The notes under the pieces are model-generated. The model searched no databases. It had not been told where the DNA came from and saw nothing but the letters and a program-made list of their open reading frames with translations. A DNA stretch of 64,000 nt from Oscillospiraceae bacterium. Its GTDB lineage: Bacteria > Bacillota > Clostridia > Oscillospirales > Ruminococcaceae. The translations under genes and the position numbers were made by a program. The stretch is taken from assembly GCA_902362965.1 (NCBI GenBank), contig CABIYQ010000005.1, positions 124,001-188,000 of the forward strand. The letters are read 5' to 3'. Positions 44,289 to 51,208 of the stretch are shown piece by piece (position 1 is the first letter of the stretch; every line of letters begins with the position of its first letter).

Positions 44289-45035
44289 ATGAGCAGAAAA
44301 TGGATTAATCATAATACTAATAATGAAAATGCAAAACTGAATATATTTTGTTTTCCTCACGCAGGCAGCAGTTCAACCTTTTTTGCAGGCTGGGTAAAAT
44401 ATTTTTCAGATGATGTGAACATATTTCCGGTTCAGTATCCTGCAAGAGACAACAGAATGAGTGAACCTATGCCGGATTCTCTTTTTGAACTTGCAGAAAA
44501 TATGATAGATGAAAGTATGGAGCTTTTTGATAGACCGTTTATTTTCGTAGGTCACTGTTCAGGAAGTATCGTGGCATATGAAGCGGCAGAATATTTGCGG
44601 GAAATATCAGGCAAGTCTCCTGAATATATGTTTGTATCAGCAAGCGTTGCACCTGAAAACTATAAATTGAGATCAACCAAAAACCTTTCTGATGAAATGT
44701 TTTTTAAATATTATAATTATGCTGATTATGAAAAAGAAAAGGATAATCCTTTGTTTAAATTTTTCCTTCCTGTAATAAGAATGGACTTTACACTTTGTGA
44801 AAAATATCGTTACAAGGAAAAGCCTCCGCTTGATTGTCCGATATTTGCTTTTGCAGGCTCTGAGGATAAGGAAGGCGGAGATCCTGAAAAGATAAATTTA
44901 TGGAAAAAATATACGACAAGCGAGATATTCAGTATAAAAGTTTATGACGGCGATCATTTTTACTTTGAAAGAAACGCTGAGGATATAACTGCAATAATAG
45001 GAAAAACAGCAAAGAAAATTATAGAAAAAATATAA
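44289..45035 (+). CDS. Second stand-alone thioesterase, with Cys nucleophile motif
   Basis: 248 residues, same alpha/beta-hydrolase family as the thioesterase 3 kb upstream. IFCFPHAGSSSTFFAGW, then VGHCSGSIVAYE, where Cys90 takes the place of the usual serine, and catalytic His in YDGDHFYFE. Asp candidates lie in AGSEDKEG. Cysteine thioesterases exist among NRPS enzymes and tend to favour acyl transfer or cyclisation over hydrolysis, so this one may form or cleave a special bond rather than proofread. The codon is TGT at 44556-44558. Confidence 0.9.
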   Translation: MSRKWINHNTNNENAKLNIFCFPHAGSSSTFFAGWVKYFSDDVNIFPVQYPARDNRMSEPMPDSLFELAENMIDESMELFDRPFIFVGHCSGSIVAYEAAEYLREISGKSPEYMFVSASVAPENYKLRSTKNLSDEMFFKYYNYADYEKEKDNPLFKFFLPVIRMDFTLCEKYRYKEKPPLDCPIFAFAGSEDKEGGDPEKINLWKKYTTSEIFSIKVYDGDHFYFERNAEDITAIIGKTAKKIIEKI

Positions 45036-45064
45036 TTTGAAATTTAATAAAAGGGTATGAAAAT

Positions 45065-45955
45065 ATGACAGACTTTGAAAACAAAATTGAAAGTCTTGTA
45101 AATCTTATAAAAGATGATTACAGGCAAAACAGGGTTATAGACAAGCTTGATATTTTTCAGCAGCCAAGCAAGGGGGAAATAATAAAGATACTTAATAAAC
45201 TACAAAGCATAATGTATCCCGGATATTTCAGAAACAATGTTTATAAATTCTATACCATAGGAAATAATATGTCTATGCTTCTTGAAGACGCATTATTTAA
45301 TCTTATAAAGCAAACAAATCTTGTTTTGAAACAGGATATGAGATACAAAGAAATGCCTGCTGACAAAATAGAAAAAATATCAAGGGAAAAAATAATGATA
45401 TTTATGGAGAAGATACCTCTTATAAGAGAATATCTCAACACAGATATTGAAGCTGCATATCTTGGAGACCCTGCGGCTTACAGTAAAGAAGAGATAATAT
45501 TTTCATATCCGGGCTTGTATGCAATTTTTGTAAACAGAATAGCACATCAGCTTTATAAGCTTGATATTCCTGTTATACCAAGAATTATGACAGAATATGC
45601 ACATGGTCTGACAGGTATTGATATTCACCCTGGCGCAGCCATAGGAAAATATTTCTTTATTGATCATGGAACGGGAGTCGTTATAGGAGAAACTACAATA
45701 ATAGGCGATAATGTTAAGATATATCAGGGCGTTACACTTGGCGCTTTGTCAACAAATGGTGGACAGAAATTAAAGAACATAAAACGTCACCCTACACTTG
45801 GAAATAATGTGACCGTGTATTCGGGAACATCAATTCTTGGAGGAGATACTGTTATAGGAAATAATGTTGTAATTGGCGGAAATTGTTTTATAATAAGTTC
45901 TGTATCTGAAGGTTCAAAGGTTGTGATGAAACCTTTTGAGATGATATATAAATGA
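45065..45955 (+). CDS. cysE: Serine O-acetyltransferase (cysteine supply)
   Basis: 296 residues. A helical N-terminal half is followed by a left-handed beta-helix of hexapeptide repeats: [43 protein letters not shown] and [12 protein letters not shown]. These carry the conserved acetyltransferase Asp-His pair. It makes O-acetylserine, the direct precursor of cysteine. Being the last gene of a cluster whose adenylation domains all appear to use cysteine, it probably boosts cysteine for the product. No CysK is visible nearby. Confidence 0.92.
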   Translation: MTDFENKIESLVNLIKDDYRQNRVIDKLDIFQQPSKGEIIKILNKLQSIMYPGYFRNNVYKFYTIGNNMSMLLEDALFNLIKQTNLVLKQDMRYKEMPADKIEKISREKIMIFMEKIPLIREYLNTDIEAAYLGDPAAYSKEEIIFSYPGLYAIFVNRIAHQLYKLDIPVIPRIMTEYAHGLTGIDIHPGAAIGKYFFIDHGTGVVIGETTIIGDNVKIYQGVTLGALSTNGGQKLKNIKRHPTLGNNVTVYSGTSILGGDTVIGNNVVIGGNCFIISSVSEGSKVVMKPFEMIYK

Positions 45956-45996
45956 TATAATCCTGTAGGATAGTTTTAAATATTAATTATGTATTT

Positions 45997-47142
45997 TTAT
46001 GGTATACCTTTTCCAAGCTGTAAAATTTCAAAGTTTTCTACATTTTCAAGAAAAGTTTTAGAGGCTGAACCGTTAATATAAAAGCTGAAAGAACGGGGTT
46101 TATCCGGAGTATTTCTATATGATCCTAACATTCCTTCATTTTCTCCTTTCAATCCGACTTTTTCATTATCAACAGTTCCTTCACCGCCGTCTACTTGAAT
46201 TCTGTTTGACACGCTGTTAATAAATTCATCTTTCATTGCAAATCTGACTAACACGCCGCCGTAAGTAACAGCCTGAGTAAGGTTTCCTGCATGACCATTT
46301 ATTATATTTAAATTCGCATTATCATGATTTATGTTATAAAATTTTTCGTTTTTGGTTGAAATACCCATCAAATCATTTAGTTCTTTAATAGGCATAGTTC
46401 TATAAATATACTTTCCTTTTACTAATTGAAACTTTCTGCTGCCAGTATTGCTTTGAATCATATTATTCCCATTATAATCATTTGGTTTATTAATTAACTG
46501 ATATTCATTTTTAGACTTATATTTGCCTAATTTATTCTTAACTAATTCTATTAAATGTTCAGACAAATTAATTCCTTGATCCTGTATATTATCGTTATTA
46601 CTTTGACAGTACATTCTATAAATTGCTGATTTAACTATTTTTTCTTGTCTATTGGGATCGTTACTTGGAATAGAAACATACGGTTCTATTTTTGAAGCAA
46701 TGTCAACTAATGTATTAATAATATCATTTTTTCTTCCGATATAGTAGTAATCTTCATCCGTTATGAGCCATTTAATAAATTCTATTAAATTATCATTTTG
46801 ATTATTTCTATGCTCTTTAAATTTTATAAAATTAGCATCAATTTTATTTATATTATTATTTTCATCGGAATAACAATTCAGATAGTCTTTATTTCTTTCA
46901 TATTTTGTAATAAAATCATTACTGTCATTTTGCTTTAATTCCTTTCCTTGATAAATTAATTTTCTTTGTATAGGTGCAGTACTTTCATTTTTACTGACAA
47001 TAGCAGATAAAAACTTAAATTCATTAAATGAATCAGTTCTTTTAAGCTGACAAGAATTTTTGTCAGCTTTTTCTTTTGCAAAAGTATCTTTGACTTTTTC
47101 AGCTTCAGCATACATAATAATCGTATCCTCATAAGTTTTCAA
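45997..47142 (-). CDS. Unknown protein, possibly polymorphic-toxin-type ADP-ribosyltransferase
   Basis: 381 residues, Asn- and Lys-rich, no signal peptide. I do not recognise it as a whole. Near residue 57 it has APIQRK, a short motif often seen in polymorphic or eCIS-associated toxins. The last 140 residues (KGKYIYRTMPIKELNDLMG, then AVTYGGVLVRFAM and PDKPRSFSFYINGSA) recall ADP-ribosyltransferase-like toxin domains starting with a YR motif. This is a weak resemblance. It is convergent with the biosynthetic operon and much more AT-rich than neighbouring housekeeping genes. Confidence 0.5.
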   Translation of the reverse strand: MKTYEDTIIMYAEAEKVKDTFAKEKADKNSCQLKRTDSFNEFKFLSAIVSKNESTAPIQRKLIYQGKELKQNDSNDFITKYERNKDYLNCYSDENNNINKIDANFIKFKEHRNNQNDNLIEFIKWLITDEDYYYIGRKNDIINTLVDIASKIEPYVSIPSNDPNRQEKIVKSAIYRMYCQSNNDNIQDQGINLSEHLIELVKNKLGKYKSKNEYQLINKPNDYNGNNMIQSNTGSRKFQLVKGKYIYRTMPIKELNDLMGISTKNEKFYNINHDNANLNIINGHAGNLTQAVTYGGVLVRFAMKDEFINSVSNRIQVDGGEGTVDNEKVGLKGENEGMLGSYRNTPDKPRSFSFYINGSASKTFLENVENFEILQLGKGIP

Positions 47143-47251
47143 TTGAAATAATAATTTTATTAAATACTATGATTATTCTTTCTGCTGTATTCACCATAAA
47201 GGGTTATATATTAGTAAAATTTATAATTAGACTTATCGTTTCAAAATGATT

Positions 47252-47473
47252 TTAATATAGTATTGCATTCGATAGTATTACATAATAAGTATTAAAGCCA
47301 CTTTTCAAATCTGTTAATGGCTGCAGCTCTATTTTCAGATATTCAACGTCTACAATTTCCTTAACTTTGAAGCTGCCATGTTTGCATTCAAAAACTGTGT
47401 TTCTTTTCTTGTATTCGTTGTATACTATTTGAAACTGATCGTAATAACGGGTATCCGATTGTCCTTTTTTCAT
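47252..47473 (-). CDS. Small hypothetical protein upstream of the toxin-like gene
   Basis: 73 residues, MKKGQSDTRYYDQF..., no recognised domain and no membrane segment. It precedes the 381-residue gene on the same strand with a gap of about 110 bp. It could be a partner, a small immunity-type protein or a gene remnant. No strong ribosome site is visible, so it may not be a real gene. Confidence 0.3.
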   Translation of the reverse strand: MKKGQSDTRYYDQFQIVYNEYKKRNTVFECKHGSFKVKEIVDVEYLKIELQPLTDLKSGFNTYYVILSNAILY

Positions 47474-47680
47474 AATAATGTTTGAACTTTCGTGATATTA
47501 GACAAAACGGCTTTTAAAACTTTGGGTACTATTTCATATATCAGAAAAGGCATATCTGAGATTATTTTTCTCAAATATGCTTCTGAATTCTGAAATATTA
47601 AAAAATCGAGAGTTCGAATCTTTTTTATTTGGTTCATTCATCCATGGTTTTTAACCTTGATTTTTCGCAGTTAGAGCAGC
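47474..47680. other. Intergenic stretch without a recognised gene
   Basis: No supported gene here. A short T-arm-like string (AGAGTTCGAATCT near 47608) has no tRNA body around it. Confidence 0.4.
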
Positions 47681-47706
47681 AAAAAAGCCCGTAGCTACGG
47701 ACTTTA
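47681..47706 (-). terminator. Terminator of the tRNA-Arg gene
   Basis: On the minus strand AAAGTCCGTAGCTACGGGCTTTTTT folds into a compact hairpin with a T-run, about 30 bp past the tRNA 3' end. Confidence 0.8.
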
Positions 47707-47737
47707 AATGGTGTACAGCTATTTAGTATCACCAACA

Positions 47738-47812
47738 TGGAGTGCCTGAATGGAATCGAACCATCGCACATGGCGTCGGAGGCCAATGCTCTATCCGCTG
47801 AGCTACAGGCAC
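47738..47812 (-). tRNA. tRNA-Arg (anticodon CCG)
   Basis: A 75-nt cloverleaf on the minus strand. Acceptor GTGCCTG pairs with CAGGCAC; the D-arm has GCTC...GAGC; anticodon loop CTCCGAC gives anticodon CCG (reads CGG); the T-arm contains GGTTCGATTCC; the CCA end is encoded. The first base pair of the anticodon stem is a mismatch, as in some Arg tRNAs. Confidence 0.95.
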
Positions 47813-48082
47813 ATTACATTAAAATTATACCAGATTCTATTGAAATTTGCAAGTGTTTATGTTATAATAATAATGAAATTTTATTGAATGAATAATTTTT
47901 TTAAAATTTAACACATAAAATTAAACAGTTATAATAAAATCAAGGAAAGAATAATATAAATGTATAAAATTAATTAGTTTAAATTGTTAATATTTGTTGT
48001 ATTAATATAAGTTGATTTGAAAGAACGTATTAAAAATTATTTTTCTTTCAGGAGATAATTGATTATATGAGGAGAGATTATT

Positions 48083-48670
48083 TTGAGCTGTCATATTTAT
48101 ATATCAGTGTGTCAGACTGGAACCAATATTGCGAAGATACTGAAAATTTTTACAAGAAAACCGTATAATCATGTATCTGTATTTTCGGATCCGACTCACG
48201 GAGAAATGTATAGTTTTTGCAGAAATAAACCGAGCAGACCTCTGCCGGCAACATTTAATAAAGAGATTGTAGGTAAAGGTACGCTGGGTAAATTCAGTTT
48301 TATTCCATGTGAAATATATAAACTTGATGTAACTGAAGAGCAAAAAGAATGCTTTGAAAAAAATCTTGAATTTTTTAAAAACAACAGAGATTGTTTTTCA
48401 TATAACTGTATTGGACTTGGATTAATCTTTTTACATATTGCGTTTAAACGTAAAAATAAATTTGTATGTTCACAATTTGTAGGACATATAATGGAAAAAT
48501 CCGGAATAAATCTTGATATACCTAAACCTGTCTGTCTTCATACTCCTGAGGATTTCAGACATATAAAATCAGCTCAATTGATTTATAAAGGCGATTTAAA
48601 TAAATTTCATATAAGTGAAGAATATAATTCTGTGAATTTTATGGAAAATCAAAGTGTTCGCACTGCATAA
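48083..48670 (+). CDS. Permuted NlpC/P60-like (YiiX-type) cysteine hydrolase
   Basis: 195 residues. The order of catalytic residues is circularly permuted, as in YiiX/YaeF-type papain-like proteins: a histidine first in KPYNHVSVFSD, the cysteine later in NKFVCSQFVGHIMEKSG. Members cleave amide or ester bonds in peptides or lipids; the substrate here is unknown. No signal peptide is seen. The start is a TTG at 48083 with GAGGAGAG upstream; no better start exists. Its 3' end overlaps a convergent small gene by 32 bp. Confidence 0.75.
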   Translation: MSCHIYISVCQTGTNIAKILKIFTRKPYNHVSVFSDPTHGEMYSFCRNKPSRPLPATFNKEIVGKGTLGKFSFIPCEIYKLDVTEEQKECFEKNLEFFKNNRDCFSYNCIGLGLIFLHIAFKRKNKFVCSQFVGHIMEKSGINLDIPKPVCLHTPEDFRHIKSAQLIYKGDLNKFHISEEYNSVNFMENQSVRTA

Positions 48671-48956
48671 CGATCTCAGCTGTTGTCTTTATTTTGTCCG
48701 GCAAAATAATGTAAAGCAGAAATCCGGCAGTATTCTGCAATGATTTATTTTTATCAAAATAAAATTTTTTATTAAGTATTTTTATTTCTGTTTTTGAATT
48801 GTTGTTATTTACTTCAGCCATAACAAGCTGATCCTTGCTTATTATATTATAAGAATTTAAATATGCTTTCATAAAGCCCCATACAAAACCGTTTATCATT
48901 ACATAAATGAAGACGGCAAGTATAGAGGCTCTTTTTATTTTACGTTTTCTTTCCAT
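48639..48956 (-). CDS. Small membrane-anchored hypothetical protein next to SpoIIP
   Basis: 105 residues. A basic N-terminus (MERKRKIKRA) and one membrane helix (about 11-30) are followed by a short soluble domain (LVMAEVNNNNSKTEIKILNKKFYF). No family recognised. Located 5 nt downstream of spoIIP on the same strand, so it is probably cotranscribed and may be sporulation-related; that is an inference from position only. Confidence 0.55.
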   Translation of the reverse strand: MERKRKIKRASILAVFIYVMINGFVWGFMKAYLNSYNIISKDQLVMAEVNNNNSKTEIKILNKKFYFDKNKSLQNTAGFLLYIILPDKIKTTAEIVMQCEHFDFP

Positions 48957-48961
48957 TATGT

Positions 48962-50086
48962 TTAATTCTCCTGATTTAATTTAAGCAGAGCTTTGGCTAA
49001 AGATTTACCCAGCAGTTCTCCTGAATATTCAACCTGTTCAAGAGTATTCCCGTGAGTGCCAACTTCAATCAACAGACTTCCTGTAGTTAAATCCTGATTG
49101 TATTTTCTGTAATCAAACAGGATCGGACGTGTAAAACCTGTGTAATCTGATGACATCTGCTGTTGTAAAAGAGAAGCAAATCTGAAGTTTTTCATATAAT
49201 CGGGCATATCCATAGTACCATCGTCACAGCCTGATATAATCATAACAGGAGCAGCGTCTTTACCGTTGACTTCAACTACAGGCTGCATAATGCTGTCATT
49301 TGTTCCTATTGCATCTCTATGTATATCCAGAACGACTTTTATTGACGGATATTCTTTCAGAATTTTTTTTACCGTTTCAGCGCTTCTGTCATATGATCCG
49401 TTATAAGACGGATAGTCGTGGATAGTTGTATCATGAATGACCTCTATGCCTGCATTTTCCAGCTGTTGGGTAATTTTATCTCCGATCATAACAACATTTT
49501 TTGAAGGATCGGTTGTCCGGTAATTAAAACTTGAATCAAAAAAATCTCTTTCAAAGGGTTCAAAGCTTTCAGTCGTATGAGTATGCATAATAAGTACCTG
49601 GGGTTCATCGTTTAATTCTATTGTAAATTCCGGCATTAGACGGCTTTCCTCTAAAAGTACGCCGTTTGAAATATCAGTTTCATTTCTTACCTGTCCGCCG
49701 TCATCAAGACCAATATATTTTACTCCGCTATAACGTTCAAAGGTGTCTTTATATACTGTGCTTTCTCCTGTGTTCCATTCGGTAGGGTAGGGCTTTGGAC
49801 CTGCTTCACTGTCAGATTCAGTATTTGAAACTTCTTCCTGTTCTTCATGCCAGCCGTATCCGCTTGATAAAATTTCATCTTCACCGTTAATACTTTGAAA
49901 ATTAAAATCCATTTCACCTGTGTAATTTTTTGGATCAGATTCAAAGCCTACTTTAACTTCTCCAAGTCTGCCGGCAGCTTCGGCAAGACCCGGAATTGAT
50001 TTGTATCCTATACCGGCAGCTGTTACAGCAATGAGCGATGAAAAAATCAGTATAACTCTTGATTTTCTTTTTCTTCTTCTTCGCAT
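48962..50086 (-). CDS. spoIIP: Stage II sporulation protein P (SpoIIP)
   Basis: 374 residues. N-terminal membrane anchor after a poly-basic start (MRRRRKRKSR), a variable acidic linker, then the peptidoglycan amidase/endopeptidase domain with the hallmark VLIMHTHTTESF, VVLDIHRDAIG and SLLIEVGTHGN. In spore formers SpoIIP works with SpoIID and SpoIIM to thin the septal wall and drive engulfment by the mother cell. A sigma-E-like promoter lies upstream. It indicates a spore-forming lineage, though it does not prove sporulation. Confidence 0.94.
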   Translation of the reverse strand: MRRRRKRKSRVILIFSSLIAVTAAGIGYKSIPGLAEAAGRLGEVKVGFESDPKNYTGEMDFNFQSINGEDEILSSGYGWHEEQEEVSNTESDSEAGPKPYPTEWNTGESTVYKDTFERYSGVKYIGLDDGGQVRNETDISNGVLLEESRLMPEFTIELNDEPQVLIMHTHTTESFEPFERDFFDSSFNYRTTDPSKNVVMIGDKITQQLENAGIEVIHDTTIHDYPSYNGSYDRSAETVKKILKEYPSIKVVLDIHRDAIGTNDSIMQPVVEVNGKDAAPVMIISGCDDGTMDMPDYMKNFRFASLLQQQMSSDYTGFTRPILFDYRKYNQDLTTGSLLIEVGTHGNTLEQVEYSGELLGKSLAKALLKLNQEN

Positions 50087-50126
50087 TAAACTCCCGCTTT
50101 CTATTTTACTATTGGTAATTATTTAT

Positions 50127-50154
50127 ATTGTATTCATTTAAAATAAAAATATGA
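50127..50154 (-). promoter_or_regulatory. Sigma-E-like promoter of spoIIP
   Basis: On the minus strand TCATATT (50154-50148) fits the sigma-E -35 pattern and AATACAAT (50134-50127) fits seven of eight bases of the -10 pattern CATACAAT. The spacer is 13 bp, one short of usual. Known sigma-E control of spoIIP in other spore formers supports it. Confidence 0.6.
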
Positions 50155-50161
50155 CGTCATA
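50150..50161. promoter_or_regulatory. 12-bp perfect palindrome in a divergent promoter region
   Basis: TATGACGTCATA lies between the divergent spoIIP and polysaccharide deacetylase genes and overlaps the -35 of the former. It is a possible regulator site. Confidence 0.4.
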
Positions 50162-50270
50162 TGTTCAAAAAATATTTCATATTATATAATAATACCGATT
50201 CTTATAGGCATATTTTATTATTTCCTATGAAAATCGGCTCAGAAATAAATTATTATTTTGGAGCTGTAAG

Positions 50271-51152
50271 ATGATGTATAAATGCTGTAATATAAAAAAA
50301 ATATTAAAAATTATTTTATGTGATGCCGCAATAATTTTGATTGCTTTAATTATAACTGTAACTGGAAAAAATCACTGGATTGCTTTTAATAACGTCGAAG
50401 ATGATCCGATATTTGTACCGATTATTATGTATCATAGTATAGTAGATAATCCAAGCCGTATGAGTGATTATATAGTCAGTCCGGAAATAGTTGAAAATGA
50501 TTTGAAATATCTAAAAGATAATGGATATACAAGCGTATCAGTTGAAGATATCGTAAATTATGTGCACTATAACAAACCGCTGCCGGAAAAGCCGGTAGTT
50601 ATAACAGCAGATGATGGATTTTATAATAACAGCTATTATCTTATTCCGCTGCTGGAAAAATATGATATGAATGCTACTGTTTCAGTTGTAGGGTATTACA
50701 GTGAATATATTTCAGTCAATGATCCTCATGTGCCTGAATATTCATATCTGACATGGGAAGATATAAAAGATATGAATAAAAGCGGAAGAATTGAATTCGG
50801 TAATCATACATATAACATGCATTCAAATGATAATCGTAAGGGCTGTGCAAAGCTCAGTTATGAAACAGAAGAGGAATATGCGGAAATGTTTAACAATGAT
50901 ATCGGGCTTATGCAGTCGCTGATGAAAATTAATACTGGTATTACACCTGTTGTTTTTGCATATCCTTTTGGGTACATTTCAAAAGAAAGCGTGCCTCTTT
51001 TAAAGAATCTTGGATTTTCTGCGGCATTAAATTGCTTTGAAAAGCCGAATTACATTACTCATGATGAAAGCTGTTTATTTGAACTCAACAGATATAATCG
51101 TTCAAGTAAAATGTCAACGGAAGAGTTTATGACAAAATTGCTTGAACATTAA
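50271..51152 (+). CDS. Polysaccharide deacetylase (NodB domain), membrane anchored
   Basis: 293 residues. One N-terminal membrane helix (about 10-30), then a NodB-homology domain: PIIMYHSIVDN, metal motif VITADDGFYNN (TADDGF in place of the usual TFDDG), and GNHTYNMH providing the two histidine ligands. Acts outside the membrane, removing acetyl groups from cell-wall glycan or another polysaccharide. It may take part in spore or wall modification next to spoIIP, which is inference. Confidence 0.88.
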   Translation: MMYKCCNIKKILKIILCDAAIILIALIITVTGKNHWIAFNNVEDDPIFVPIIMYHSIVDNPSRMSDYIVSPEIVENDLKYLKDNGYTSVSVEDIVNYVHYNKPLPEKPVVITADDGFYNNSYYLIPLLEKYDMNATVSVVGYYSEYISVNDPHVPEYSYLTWEDIKDMNKSGRIEFGNHTYNMHSNDNRKGCAKLSYETEEEYAEMFNNDIGLMQSLMKINTGITPVVFAYPFGYISKESVPLLKNLGFSAALNCFEKPNYITHDESCLFELNRYNRSSKMSTEEFMTKLLEH

Positions 51153-51171
51153 AGAAATAGTTATCAGTACT

Positions 51172-51208
51172 TATAAAAAAATCCCCGGAAAATACCGGGG
51201 ATTTTTTT
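51172..51208. terminator. Terminator between convergent genes
   Basis: ATCCCCGG-AAATA-CCGGGGAT with flanking A and T runs forms a strong hairpin that can serve both the deacetylase gene and the convergent ABC permease gene. Confidence 0.9.

Noticed and set aside
47600..47625. Partial tRNA or attachment-site remnant (AGAGTTCGAATCT)
   Set aside because: Only a T-arm-like string, no other arm, and no match to the 3' end of the nearby tRNA-Arg.
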